From Syngnathus acus (lineage: Eukaryota; Chordata; Actinopteri; Syngnathiformes; Syngnathidae): a DNA stretch of 64,000 bases. Each line of letters starts with the position of its first letter. Within the stretch, counting starts at the first letter, position 1. Where the stretch lies: contig NC_051092.1 in the NCBI RefSeq assembly GCF_901709675.1, positions 6,514,491 through 6,578,490 on the forward strand, read 5' to 3'. The notes under the pieces were generated by a model that was not told the origin of the DNA, made no database searches, and saw nothing but the letters and a program-made list of their open reading frames with translations. Both the position numbers and the translations under genes were made by a program. Below, piece after piece: positions 24,151-53,739 of this stretch.

Positions 24151-27100
24151 AATGGAGCACCATTGCGGGTGCCACTCAAGCGAGAATAGATATACAGTTT
24201 GGTGCGGAACCTTGATACCCTTATTTAAATCGTAAAAGTAACATAATAATAATCATTTTTATAAAACATCATAAACAATGCTAATTACATTGCTGTTCTG
24301 TTCTCCTTAAAGTAATCAGTTCGGTTGTGTTTTTATTTTTCAATAATTATTTGGAGGGAGGCAATAAAGTGAATTGATGTTAATCTGTTTACTGCTGATT
24401 GATGGTGTTCAGCCCAGCCTTTAATGACCTGTCAGACAGCAGGAAAAATGAGGTCACAGGTCATCTGATTCTGACCAGCAGAGGTCTTACTTCGCCGCTG
24501 CCCACTGCCACTGTGGTCATCTCTCTATTTTGGTGTTTCTGTCTCACAGTGTTTTTTTTTTTTCGTGTGCTTTTTCATGTCGGAAGTGAATCAGGCCACC
24601 CTCCAAAAGCAACAAGTGAACCTCGAAAATAGAAGATTTAGACGAGCAAGGGAGTTCTGATTCAAAGAAAACAGAGATACAAATGTCAAGAAAATCTCCT
24701 GTTTTGCTGTTTAGGCTGCTAATTATGTCTGGGTACAACAAAATGATTCTACAGGGCCCAATGAATGTTTTGATTTAAATGGCATCAGAATAGTATTGTG
24801 TGTTTGAGATCATTTTTTGAATTATGCAGCAGATCATCTAAATGATCAGCCTTTGACGACTGACACCTTGGCATCATCAGTCCCTGTCACCCCATTTGTT
24901 ATTAAAGTGCTGGAATGTGTCTGGTACTTTATCATGGAGAGCAGTCAGCCAGCAGCAGGACATTCATTTTCACCCTTTTCAGCAGACGTCCTGACAAAAA
25001 AACAGGTACGTACAGACATACACATGCATGTAATATAAGAAAACACACACAATGATGGCTGAGCAATAAATTTGCACGTCTTTATTGTGGAGTGCTTTCA
25101 GTGTGTGTGCACATCCGTAAATCGTTCATTAATCCCCACGTATATTTGTTTCAAGAAAATATTTAAAATATTTATATCGCTCTCATTTTCTTTCAACCTA
25201 AATAGGCATGAAAATTCACAAAAAAATCAACTTTGCACTTGTCATTTGTCATGGACACTTACAAAAAATGCCTCTGTAGCGCCCCCTACAGTGGAAATAC
25301 ATAATCTAATCCTGGTAACCTTGTTTTAGAAAAATTGGGACGCCTGAGTAGCACTCTAAAACGTAAGAAAAAATATATTATTTCAGCCATATGCCAAATT
25401 GAACAGGAAATGAGCAATGACTTTTTCAATGTCCACTTCTGGCCCATTTTTATACATTCACAGGGATTATTATTTTATTCATTTGCCGTTGCCCAAGACA
25501 TTTCATCTTCAAACTTGGTCTTTACTATCTCAAGACCTGAGACATTAACAGAGTTGAAAAAAATTGACAAACTAAATGATGCTGTTTGCCAAGAAAACAA
25601 TGCTGATTTTGAGGGTCTAAACATACTCTGAGAGTCAAGCCATTGTCTCCGACTTTGTGTTATTCCCAGAAAATTATGTAAAGTTCCAAACTGGGTCAAA
25701 TGGATCTTCGCCAGAACACTTGCAGCATCACCACATTTTTGTTCCTAGTGTTCTTGGCACAATTTGGATCTTAGTACTTTAAATTCTAGCAGACCCACTA
25801 ATGATTATTCAAGTACATGATGAGAACACAAAAACCTCCATCGAGACTGCACTTTCTGTATTTGTTTATCAGAAACCTGATGATTATTTTAATTGGACCT
25901 TTTTTAAAACCAAAGACTGATAAAATGGAATATTTTATTATGTGAAGAATGTTTCCTTTTATGACACACCTTTCGCTAACTCCACACTCATTCATTCTGG
26001 CCTTTCTCTGTCTGATAGCATGTCTCAGTTTTCTTGCCAACGCTGTTATTTACAGTTGCTGTTTGGATGACTGACTCACTCGTTATGTATAGGTGACGAG
26101 GATGAAGGTTGAAGTCAGTGTTAGATCACTGAGGCCTAAGAGGTCCTTCATCTGTGTTTGATTGTTTAGTTTACTTTATCAGTATTACCATTATGACTCA
26201 TTGTGAGAGCGGATTCTGGATATTAACTGTCAGGAGGTTTTGCGATTTATATTTTTATAAACGAGTATTGTTTTTTTCTGAGAATAGATGTACTATTGGA
26301 TGGTCTTTCATCACAAGTGTCCTAGTTACCTAGTAACATGATAGTCATCTTGTTTTGTGTTATTAGACGGCTGGTGTCAGGCGTAAATGCCTGAACATCC
26401 AATGGATTTGTTTCCTTTTAGAGACACCTGGAGTAGGAGTTGAATGACTCAGCTGATAGAGTGGCTGAATCCCAGTCTGAATTTTCTGGTTTTCGTTCCT
26501 CAGCCCTTAAGTGACTTTAAAAAACAAAGATAAACTTGTGCTATGTGAGTAAAACTCTCCTTGTAAAATGTACTTACAATTTCCGTAGTTGTTTTTAAGT
26601 AAATGTCATTCCAAATTTACTATGCAAAATACTATGCAAGCTCTTACTAGAAGTGGAAAAAAAACATGAAATACATATCTAAGTGATAACTTAAAAATAT
26701 CACCCCAAATTTGTTTGTGCAAAATTTACTCTGACTACTTAACTCTTTTTTCAGTGTTAAGATTTTATTCTATGGTCCAATTGCGACCAAACTGATTCAT
26801 TTTCGAGTAAAATGTACTCTATGAAATTTACTTTGTACCTAAGCCCTGATCACATAGCTATAATACAGCTTACGTGACTTTCTGCCACCGGGTCAGCTAA
26901 AAAACAAGTGCAGTGAGCCCTGCATCGTCACAAAGATCAGGATGCGCCAGGATTCCAAATGCGCCGTCTACAAAGACAGAGGCCTCTGTGTTGACGAGAG
27001 TCGCTAAGGGTTTGAACATGTATAAATCTATCGCTGTATGTCTGTATCACCTGTTGAACCCCCACCCGGGAGTGAAGGCATGTTGAGCTCAGCCTGTTTA

Positions 27101-28737
27101 TACAATTAGTATAGAATGTCCTTATCGGACACATTGACGTTCGCCTTTGCCGTTTCGTTTTACATTCATACAATGTTAAATGTCAACTGTTACTATGTTT
27201 AGTAAATATATTTGGCTCTGACTTTATCAGTCGGGTTTAACATCAGCCACTCGGGGAGCACGGGCATCTCAGTTGAATAGGAGGTTTGGATATTTGAATG
27301 TTGAATTCCTGTCTGGGGCTTTATATTGTCTGAACGGGAAGATTTGGCACCATACTAAGGAAAGAGCTATGATTTGTTGCTCCAGTGTCTATCTGAAAAT
27401 GTACTTTTGTGTACTGAACATTCAGTCGAATGCTCTTCCTTCGGTTGTCCACTAACAGTCGGAGATACTATCTCTGAAGAATTCTGTTTAACAGCCAGAA
27501 CATAACTCAGCGCGCAGAGTGCTGATAGCAAGCCAACTTATCTCCCTACACTTTTGCTTAATTCTCTTGGAAAATGTTTCACTTTCTGACTCGTACTACT
27601 GAATTTGTGGCAAGCTGGTGGTATATGTATTACAGTTTCACATGTCCTATGTTATCAATCTTTTTTTAACCTTGATGAACAACAGTGTTCCATTCCTGAC
27701 ACAGGCCTCCTTTTCACAATTTCTCTTAGATTGTACCCCTTATCTGCTTATTCAAAGCAATAAAATGTCAATGTTTATATTACGTTCAAGGTGACATGTG
27801 TTTTTACTCCAAAAGGCTTCAGAGAGATCCAGAACTTCAGTGTGCGTTCCAGTTAAGCACCTGTTGGGAGGGACTTTCTCTTCCTTCAATAGATAGAAAT
27901 GTTGAATTGAAACAAACTAGCTTTCTTGGTTTTTGCAATTTTTGATAACCCAATGCCAATCATGCCCATATATTATTATTGCTAAGCAATTGAAACACAC
28001 ACAATTATTATTGCTAAGCAATTGACACACACGCACGCACGCGCACACAGACACACACACAAAGCTGCAATATATTTGTTTTCAAAACGGGAGGATCCTA
28101 GATGGACACTCACATTTTAACAATCACATTTAAATGTCACAAGAAAAGTGTGTTTTCTCTCAATGGAAACGTCCGCTCAGCACACTTCTTCTTTCTCTGG
28201 AACTAATTACCGCACTGTCATGTCTCAATTTGGTTTGAGCTCTTTCTGAAGAAACATGTCCGGTAGGAGAAGGATCCCATTGTGGTGATGATGAGTGGAT
28301 GTAGACTCTGGGTCTATGTTTCACTGGTTGAAAGTAATCCCAATAGTGTGTGAGTGCACATAAGTAGTTTGTTACATAGATGAGCAGAGATAAATGATGA
28401 CTTCACCATCTGGAAATCCAGTCTCGCTCCCTCTCTCTTTGCAAGGAACTACTGACCCATGATTCAACTCGAGGAGGAACAGAGGGAGAGGATGAGGGAG
28501 GAACATAGTACTAAAAGTGCTTGTCATGAGGAGAAAAATCAGTGTGTTAAATGGCATTGTTGAACTGCCAATTAAAATGCTCGAAATAGAATATATACAA
28601 TACATGTATACAAACGTAGACTCTGAGTGAGCCTGATTTATTGAGAATTACTGAAATGTCAGTGTGCAGTCATTCCTGTTCTGATCATTAAACTAGATTT
28701 TCAATGTGTAATTTGTTCTGATGTACTGTAATCATCA

Positions 28738-28999
28738 GGTGGCAGCATCGCTCACTGGTCGAGTTGTTGTCTTTGTTACGGGTTCAATCCCCAGCCTTTG
28801 AATCCATGTCGAAGGAGCAAGATAGAATGGAGGATGGTGTATGTGTATACTGGAAGCCACGCCTCTCTCACCCTGTGGCTACTTGCATCTTTTAACCAAC
28901 CAGTGTGAATGTGTGAGCGCATGAATAATGTATCCACTGTCTTTTGAGTGTCCAAACGAGCGCTAAATCTGATGCATTATTATTATTATTATTATTATT
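28738..28999 (+). mobile_element. SINE-like or L2-like retroelement tail
   Basis: Reads as the common fish element containing GGGTTCAATCCCCAGCCT, GTGTGAATGTGTGAGCGCAT, GTCTTTTGAGTGTCCAAACG and AGCGCTAAATC, and ending in a (TTA)n tail. The microsatellite-like tail is typical of L2-clade 3' ends and SINEs derived from them. No coding capacity. Confidence 0.6.
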
Positions 29000-31059
29000 G
29001 TCATGCCTCAGTCATTTTTTTCAATTTTAGGCAAACTTTAAATTTGAGCCACAACGGTAATTTGAAGCAACACGTGTTTGCCATTTTTTTTGTTTGTTTC
29101 TTAGCAAGTGTAAAAATGAATGTTTTAACAATAATGAAGAGTACCGGCCTCCACCCCGGGCTGTTAATATATATTGCAACCTATTAATTACAAATGTTCA
29201 TCTTATTCCTGAAAGATGATTCACAGTGGTGCCGTTATGATTCTAGTGGGTGGAGGCTGACATTGATTCCGTGGGGACTCAAATTGTGATAATGCATTTT
29301 TGGATTTGAACCTTCATCATGGCCTTCACCAAAATGTCTGCCTTGTACTATTTCGCTCCCCTTATTGGAAGTGAGTCTTTTATTTTTGTATTTTGCCTAC
29401 TCCTGTATTTATTGTTGTACTCTGCCCACATAGTGTATATGCTGTGAAAAAGGTCAATAAATCCAAAAATGTAATGGTGCCTAAGCAATGTATAATGCAA
29501 GTATGATGTCACAACACTCGAGTCAGCACTTTAGTCAAGAGATTTTTGCGAGAGATTTTTGTTGAGATTTTGCACAAGCATGGGGAGAAATAAAATGTAT
29601 TATTGTTAAATACTCTGTTAAATACGAAGACAATCCAGCTTAATTTTGATTGACCCTGTTAGAAGTATTAAAGTTGTTAATAAGTGAGATTAAGCGAAAT
29701 ATTAGACACATCTTTCAACATGATGCAGTACAGTTGTACGCCACTGTAAACTTATCCATTATAAATCACATTGTTTATATAATATTCCTCCAGTGTCAAA
29801 AAGAACTAAGCATTGTTACCTTCAATCTAAATAATGCTCTTGTACTGGTTTTGCTATAGTCGATGTGTTATGCTAACAAGGCTGTCTAAAGCACTCTCTT
29901 ATTATTTATTATGCAACTGTCAAATGTTTCCCACACACAATGCTGCATCAAATACACTATGTCATTAGTTCATAGTCGAACGCATCATTTGTTTTCAGCC
30001 GAGGTGACATTTGGACGCAAAGACATGTTTGTCTCTTTTGGCTCTGTGTTTTGCTGATAAATGATCCACTGATCTATCATGATAAGCCTTGTGATCTGTG
30101 ATAGGTTTCAAACAAAGAAATAAACCAGCAGCACCAAACGCACATTCTCTCCGACTCGTCTCATCGTGTCTTTTTTTTTTTTTTGTCCTGCGTGCACGAC
30201 CGCCTCCACTCTCAATATTAACATAGCTGGCCATCCCAGAAGAGCACTCATGCATCTGACTGGTCAACCAATATTGCTGAAGATTGATAGCCACACTGCA
30301 GACAGTGGAACACATTCCTCCTCTCCAAACAACAAATTATCTTCAAATGAAAATTTACCGGTGTTATACTCACCAATTTTTGACTAGCCACGGACAACAA
30401 GCATCTTAAACAGGCCTTCCATAGGCCCACGTTGGGAACGCATAATTGCACGAACATGCCCCCCCCCCCTTCCCATCCCTATAAGACACGTCTGGTGTGA
30501 ATTGTTATTTTTATTTCTAGCTTTTAATGTTGCAGATGTGCTTGAGTGCAAATTTCTATCCAATCCAATCTGTTCTGTCCCAGATTTTAGCATATTAGTA
30601 CTGATACACTAATGTTCAGTTTGTGAAACTTGTACTGTTGTGGGCAAAATAACAAGAGGTAATTTTAGTATGTGTGTGGAAAGCTTTGCTGAATAAAAGT
30701 GCCATTGTGCCAAATTATACTGACAGTGAAAATCGTGAATATATAAAAACATGTTTTTCCAATGTGAAATATGTATTTTATTTTCAGTCTGTGTATTATA
30801 TTTTATTATTTTATCATGGTGGTGAAAATTCGTTCCGGAGAGGCCCCATCTCTTAATTAACACGATTCAAATAATTATCAAACCAAATACTTTTAACCAG
30901 AATACAGATCATTTCATGTTGAAGTAACACTGTGCAATAAATATTGAAAATGCATATTCTTCATAATATTATAGTTGGACACAATAGAAATGCCATACAT
31001 TTTACATATGTATGTAAACAATCTTTCAAGTATCAAAACAAAATATAATGTAAGGATGA

Positions 31060-31110
31060 GATAATATAAGCTTTATTAGTCTCCCCATGGGGAAATTTGC
31101 AAATAAAGAC
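31060..31110 (+). repeat. short dispersed repeat fragment
   Basis: Contains CTTTATTAGTCTCCCCATGG followed by GGAAATTTGC, a motif recurrent in fish genomes. A looser relative (CTTTATTTGTCCCACAC) is near 8933. Too short to classify. Confidence 0.35.
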
Positions 31111-31371
31111 ATACATGTGATAATATATTATAATTTAACAATATATTTGAACATCATTTTATTTGACTGCAACCGTATCATGAAATATACACAATATTTT
31201 TGTAGACTGATTCAAAATATAATTGTATGTATTTTATGTTCATCTCGCTTGTGATGTTACGTTTTTTAAGAAAATAAACTCAACTTGTCATAATGCATTT
31301 TTTTAATGATTGTATGCATAAAATAAATGACTCAAAGAAAATATATTGGTGTTTAAATATAGTGTCACCTC

Positions 31372-47047
<15,676 letters not shown>

Positions 47048-48839
47048 GTCTGCGTTCACTCACTGTGGCAAAACGGTAGCGTCGGATTGATTGTTAATAC
47101 TTTTGTGTGCCAAAATCAATGCAGCAGAAACCGAGGTTGCCCAAGGACATTACATTCTTTCCTTCTTGCATGCGTGTCCACTCATGAAATTCCCGTGCCC
47201 ATTCCTTTTGAGGGTTAAAGTAACCCGAGTGCTCTCTGGTGAAGCTTCAAATTATTAGCTTCAGCCCTATCTGAACATGACTCACTGAGCAATTAATCAG
47301 ATTTCACAGAAAAACCTTGGGAGCCATAAAAGTGCACTTTTCACCCGAATACTCCCCAAGAGCATTAAATGTGATTTAATGATTGTGGAAAAAGTTGCAC
47401 CTCACAGAAATAATTTAAGCCCGAGCAAGCAGACTTCCATCATCTAATCTAAAGGGCCCAGTGTAATTGTTACCAAAGTAACTCATCAGCATCATCTTAC
47501 ATTTCGGCATCCGTTTTTAAGGGGCTAATTGCTAATCCAATTTATTCATACTGGACCAACTCAAATTGATTGCAAGATCAATTCATTTGAAGTCAGAATA
47601 GAAGCCATGCATAATTTCTTGTACATTTTTGCATGGCAAAATGGTCACATAGAAATTTTGTGGTAAGCAGAGAGTGTAATTTGTCACAATATCAGGAACA
47701 AATCAAATACAATAAAGTGTTTAGTGTCATCACCACTTTTGTAAATATCGCCTGTTAAACTATTTATTTTTATTTCATGGATTGAGTCACTGGAACATAA
47801 GGGAGATTGCTATGTGCTCATACCTTTTTCAATGCTGTAAAAAAAAATGTCGTGATCATTTGCATCTGACTTGGCAGGCAGTAATTTTAGCGTTTTTGTC
47901 TGGGTCGCACAATGTCAACAAAAATTGTAGTTAGGTGTTCAGTCATGTGATGTACACTTTTTTTAATTCAACTCGTGCGTCAACATTGCCTTAGTTTCGT
48001 GTGTAGGGGTGTAAATAATAATGGACTCGGCCTTTGTTTTACACACCGCATGTTCTCAAATGTCTGTTGGGTCACACTGGCTCTGTGACCAGGACATGGT
48101 CAAGATGTAAATAATTTTGCTTTGCCATGGGAACTGAGTTTTCCATGAGGGATACATGTGACTTTTTGGTGGGTGAGGGGGTGGGTTGTCTTTGAATGTA
48201 TCCTGGAACTATTTTTGTTTCTTCTTTGACATGTAATAACAATTAAGCTGTAAAAAGTAAATGCCAGTGAAATATTATAACGATGAGCTCGCTGTATAAA
48301 TGTTTTCTGTCACATTGTATCCACCATTATTATTTATTCAGGTTTAAGCTATTTTCTATGAGCAATTAATGAAATGTGCACAAACTAACTGCTGAACAGC
48401 TCCGTTGTCACACTCTTTTCAACTTTGCCTATAAGATAACAAACCTTAACATTAAGATTATTTTGTTCTAATTTAATTTACCCTAACCGCACACTGATGT
48501 ATCAAATATTCCATCTCTACAAAGAAAATGCATTTTGATTGACCTATAAGCATTATTGAGTCATGCCCAAAATTATTCATGCCCATGAACAATTTTAGGG
48601 ATGACTGTATTTAACAAATGTTTGCAGTGGTGTAGAAGTATAACACAGGATAGTAGAGCAATTAATATTTTACCCCTTTTACTGTACAATGGAACAAATA
48701 AACTAAATCCGGTGTGACCCAGAGGCAGTTGTACATCGATACCACAGTAAATAACACAAGACAAATTATTTAAAAACTTTTTTTGGACTGTCTACAATAA
48801 CAGTGTTATCTGTATTGCTTTTATGCAGCTCTTAATAAA
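47048..48839 (+). other. wt1: probable wt1 3' UTR
   Basis: Follows the stop codon with no recognisable gene. Candidate polyadenylation signals AATAAA at 47711-47716, 48697-48702 and 48834-48839. Which one is used cannot be told from sequence, so the end is approximate. Confidence 0.5.
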
Positions 48840-51800
48840 TCTCAAGGTGGGTGTAGGTGTACCTAATATAGCGTCCAGTGAGTGTATTCGCCTCTGTGCC
48901 AAAACTGATCCCCCTGAAAATATTGTCATATACATTATCACACACGCGTACTTAGTACAGTACAGTACCAACCACTTTCCTCGCTTTATCTCTGGCCAGA
49001 TTCTTCATTACATTCCTCGACTCCCCATTGGGTGAAAAGGGCTGATAAAAAATGAACATGTTTTCTTTCAGTGTCTCTCAACTCTTTCACTCCCCTTGTG
49101 TTCCTTCCTCTCGTCTCCCCTCTTCGTCCTTGCTCGTACAAAACTTATTTTTTCATTTCCTATAGCCGCATAAATTATGATGCTCAGCTTCACAATAATG
49201 TGATATTTGCAAGTTTGTACGGAGAAAATAACAAGAGCAGAAGAGAGACGAGACTGATGGAGGGCAAGATGGATAAAGACAGATCCAGCAATGTTTCTTT
49301 TGTGAACTTTTATCGCAAGTTTAGCCAAAGTGTTAGTGTAAATCAGACATGTCCAATTCCCTCTGTGGAATTCCCCTGAAACTCCCCAGGGCCTTTGTGC
49401 TATATCTCAGCTGTCGGACAAGGCCTCTATCTCCCATCTCACTCTGCTTTGTGTGTGTTTATGTGTGAGCTTCACTGTTTCATCTTGGTCCAGTCTCATT
49501 GCTCAAGGCCTTTGAAGCCAGGTAGCTGCTCAGTGTAACTGTGACTTTGGCCACTTTTACATCCAGTTCCTCAATTGAAGGGGGGCATGAAAAAAAAAAA
49601 AAGACGAGAGAATATACACTGCCAATTAGGCACATGAAGATCCAAAGTACATATTGTACTGTAAGTTTTTGACAACTTTTATTTCAGACATTTAATTTTC
49701 AACCTTTGACCAAATCATATACTTAATTAAGCGCAATCAGTGTTAAGTAATGGAAGTTTTTTGTAGGATAAACAAGTTTAAAAAAAGAAATCAATGACTT
49801 TATCCTGTATATTTCTCAGAAAATAAACTATAAAGAGTGTATATCATGTATGACCATGTTTATTGACTTTTATGTCAAGGAATTCTAACTCACTGTGATT
49901 GATTGACTACAAGCTCTGAAAATACTTTCTTCATCCATCCATTTTCGACACCACCTATCCTCACTGGGGAAAGCGATTTGAGGTGAGATGCAGGGGACAG
50001 CATGGACTGGTCACCAGGGCACATGCTAACAACCATGCACACGCTTTGAGGAGTTTTCAATGTCCTCCGTTCAAGTGTTGAATGAATCCAGAGCACCCAC
50101 AGAAAAAATACATGCATGGGCAATGTGTCAAGCAGAGACCCCAGTTGGAAAACCACTTTTATTGAGCCAAGATACACCAATCACAATCAACAATCCAATT
50201 TCACAGCATACCACCAAACAAAATACTTAAATTCTAATGGATGCTATGTTGGCCCTGAAGTGCGAAACACAAAGACAAATAACAAAAATGAACTAATCTA
50301 AAAACAACTACAAATAAAAACAATAATCATAATTATTCAAAACAACTAGATACAACAACAAAAATAACTCAACAAAAGCATAACAAGTACAACAGCAAAT
50401 TAAAAAAAGTACAAAAATATATAATGAAACAAAACAACAAAATTAAATGCAATTGAAAATAAAAATTTAAAACACACAAACACACACACACACACACAAA
50501 CACACACCGTCCTTTATTGATTTCGTGCTGCTTTATCAGAATACCGCAACCATGACAAAAAAACACAATTGCATTTGGTAAAAGGATATTTAGGACAAAT
50601 GTTGACAACACACAAATAATAGTAAAATGAGGACAAATGTATTTGCTACAGGAAACTGTTTATCCTTTCTGGTTTCATTTGGTGAGGCTTATATTTTATT
50701 ACTGTAAGACACAACCTGATAATGCGCAAAGCAATGTAGACTAATTTTTGCACTTGACAATTTCTGGAAGAATCAACTTTTTCTGCTTTAGTAAAGCATA
50801 ATAAAAGTATCGATGAATTTAAAAACTAAGTCATAATGAGTAAACAGTAAAATAACGTGTACTAAATGTGACACCATCATGTTTGCAATAGGAAATGTAT
50901 TATATTTTTTAATGTATACATTTGAATAAAATTGCATAATTTTGAAATACACACAAAACAAATTACCAATGAGGCTACCATTAGTTAATACCATTGTTAT
51001 TTTAAGCAATTAAATGAAGAGCTTATTTAATTTACTTTACAAATATTTATTCATAATTGGTAAAACTTGTTAACGATGTGCTGAATGCAACAGAACAACC
51101 CCGTATAAGAACACATTCATAAGCACTTTGAAGGAGTTCATGTAAAGTTAAACATACACAATGGTTTAATGCTTAATGATGTTAAACACTCCAATGCATT
51201 AAAAAAAAATATATATATTCCAAGCAAGGCAAGACAGCGGACGTTGCAGGCTGCTCAGTCATTTAGTCTCTACCGCCACCGTGTGGTTAATGTGTGTATG
51301 CTGTCATCACGGCGAACCAAAAGTGGGAAGACTTAGTATCAAGTTTGAATCCATCATCTATACACAAACAATTCGCAGTCAAAATCCCACTTCTGAGCAA
51401 TTTACAGTTTTCTGATATTTGAGGAATGTGGGAGGAATCACAATAAGCCGGAGAAAGAAGATGCAGATGTAGGAAGGTCTGTGCCAAGATATGAACTCAG
51501 AATATTTGGTCTTTAAGGACGTACTATGAATGTATTTTTATATTTGTATATTTATTTTTATATTCTGTCATCATGCTTGTCATGAATGCCATATAGGATA
51601 TATTAATGTATTTAGTCATTTATACTATAAATCTTACTTTCGTTACTAGTTACTTAATCTTGTTATTCATATGAGGTGTTTCAGTACAAAAATAATAATA
51701 AAGTTGTCTGTTAAAAGAGTTGCGGAAAATAATTGGCACAATATTGGTACAATGGCGACAAATACTTTTGTTTGAGCTGTTTTATGCAACAATATAGTAG

Positions 51801-52700
51801 CATAAAATAAGAAGTTGAACAGTTTGCATGCATGTTCTCCCTGTCCGTAAGTGATTTTCTTTTCCTACATTCCCCAAAAATGTATTTTAAGCTTAATTGA
51901 AGACTGGAAATTGATGAGAGGTTTACAACGTGTATATGCACTGTAAAAAAATAGCAAGTGAATTTTATTTTGTAGTATTTAGTGATTAAATTTAATTACT
52001 TGTTTTAAAACACCTAAACAACTGTTAAGCAATATCACACTATAACGATTGATGGTCATCGTTTTCCAAAGTAAAAGCAAGTGTTGGCAAATGTTTATTT
52101 TGATTAAACACTGCTTTTGCTGCACTAAAGGAATGAGAGAATTATTACTTTTGAGAGCCTGGAAGTAGAACATTTGGATAATCTTTAGTCAATATAAGTC
52201 TCCAAAAAATTATTCGATTATTAAAATACGAGGCGAATAATTTGATAATCGGTTTGTTGTTGATTAATCGATTCATTTTCACACCTCTATGTTAAATCTT
52301 ACCTGATATGCAGTGTGCGCTGCTGCAAACACGAGCGTTGTTGATGCATTACATGCCCTCCTCCTTCTTTTAAGGCCTTGTGCAATTAGAAGTCGCCATT
52401 GAGAAAGAAGTGGTCATCACTAGATGACACCAATGTTTAATTAAAAATGAATTAAAATGTAATCACGTGACTAACCATGCAAAACGGTAACAATTTGTGT
52501 ACGACATGTACAACTAAGTGCTAGAACAGATGAACTAGTTTATTGTGGACAAATTACTTTATGACCACGTTTTGATTTTTCACAAAGTTTCCACATTTCC
52601 ATTGAGTCGGATTATAAATGGAAACTCATTCCTCGTCCTAAACCCTTTAACCTTCCTGCAGTGTCAGGCTTTACTAAAGGTGTCTCGGGAATGTGGTTCA
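48840..52700. other. intergenic region between wt1 and snrk
   Basis: No coding exon recognised. Contains an A-run near 49590, repeat fragments (49933-50140, about 51380-51500), a CA tract near 50474-50507, and AT-rich DNA with a CGATTAATC-type fragment near 52190-52280. ORFs on either strand here are short and without domains. Confidence 0.6.
49933..50140 (+). repeat. dispersed fish repeat, decayed copy
   Basis: Head CATCCATCCATTTTCGACAC, then GGTCACCAGGGCACATG and GAATCCAGAGCACCCACAG, corresponding in order to blocks of the copy at 10787. Confidence 0.6.
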
Positions 52701-52739
52701 ACTTGGGTCCCGTGTACTGCTTTGCTATTTGGAGAGAAA

Positions 52740-52860
52740 ACAGACGCGTTACATAACCGCTCCATTGAGCCTGCGGGAGCGAGACGGAATGCATTGACGT
52801 CACGAGGAAGGAAGGGCTCGCTCGCTCGCTCGCTCGCTCCCTCCCCCGCCGCTTTTATGG
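52740..52860 (+). promoter_or_regulatory. GC-rich promoter-like block with a CRE
   Basis: A GC-rich island in AT-rich surroundings containing a perfect palindromic cAMP-response element TGACGTCA at 52795-52802, several CGs, five tandem CTCG units (52817-52837) and CCCTCCCCCGCC. It lies 1.1 kb upstream of the donor of the presumed snrk first exon, so it may be a distal or alternative promoter. CREB control is inference. Confidence 0.5.
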
Positions 52861-53541
52861 AAAGCCTTTTGAGCGTTTATTCCAAATCGTTGATATCCAG
52901 TTTAAGGTCCATGAATTACTATGTCCTTTACCCTTACAAGAAAGGCAATTGTAAAATAACAAACAATTAACACTATGTATCTTTGTTAACGTTTTTTTTT
53001 CCACTACATATGCAACTTTTGACACATAGAAAACTAATTTAGTACAAAACTGCTGTGCTGTAGCCCTCTAGTAACACTGCTAGGCCTAAATAGCAGGCAT
53101 GTCACACACTAGTATACTCTGAATTATTATTGGCGTCGTGTTACTAATTAATAACAAGGCTTTACAGCTTTATTTACTTTTGTATTTCGTGCATTTTATA
53201 CACATAGTGTTTCATATATTGTTATTAAAAGTCAACATGCCATTTACAAACGAATTTAAGACATTTAAAAGCAAAATATAAAAAGTAGTTCACTATAATT
53301 TCAAAAGGAACGTTAAAGACACATTTGTTCCACTTTTGTGCCGTATTATACTACCAATGAGGATAAATTCACCCTTAAGAGGAATATCAAGAATATCTAA
53401 TAAAAGTTCAAATGGCTTTATAGAAATCCGTTTCTGTAATTATTCTTTAAGTGTTCTATTAAGGTTTAATTTCATACTAGTAGGCCAAAAGTTACTGGTA
53501 CTCGAAGAACACCATTGAGGACCTGGCAGTCCAGTGTGCTC

Positions 53542-53546
<5 letters not shown>

Positions 53547-53634
<88 letters not shown>
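53547..53634 (+). repeat. (TC)n microsatellite, first tract
   Basis: About 88 bases of pure TC. It is preceded by CAGTGTGCTCATATG, which recurs just before the second tract. ORFs through it (L-S repeats, or R-E on the other strand) are artefacts. Confidence 0.95.
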
Positions 53635-53637
<3 letters not shown>

Positions 53638-53668
53638 AACCCTGGCAGTCAGTGTGCTCATATGAGTC

Positions 53669-53681
53669 TGTCTCTCTCTCG

Positions 53682-53721
<40 letters not shown>
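53669..53721 (+). repeat. (TC)n microsatellite, second tract
   Basis: Imperfect TC run with GCTC and TTTC interruptions, after a second copy of the CAGTGTGCTCATATG motif. Confidence 0.9.
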
Positions 53722-53739
53722 TTGGCTCTCCATTGCAGT

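Larger units (their letters stand above)
18360..31370. other. intergenic region between ccdc73 and wt1
   Basis: About 13 kb with no confidently recognised gene. It contains microsatellites (CA near 19495-19525, TG near 21880-21915, CA near 28020-28062), a small tandem of AGGTATAGAAAT-like units near 22760-22805, CATC and GGAT tracts, two kinds of dispersed repeat and an L2-like tail (all listed separately). Regulatory DNA of wt1 probably lies here but cannot be pinpointed from a single sequence. A speculative chain of four spliceable ORFs between 22345 and 25631 is reported as a finding only. Confidence 0.6.

Noticed and set aside
26930-27245. Possible solo LTR ending GGGTTTAACA
   Set aside because: No matching TGTTAAACCC start or target duplication was found, so the borders could not be supported.
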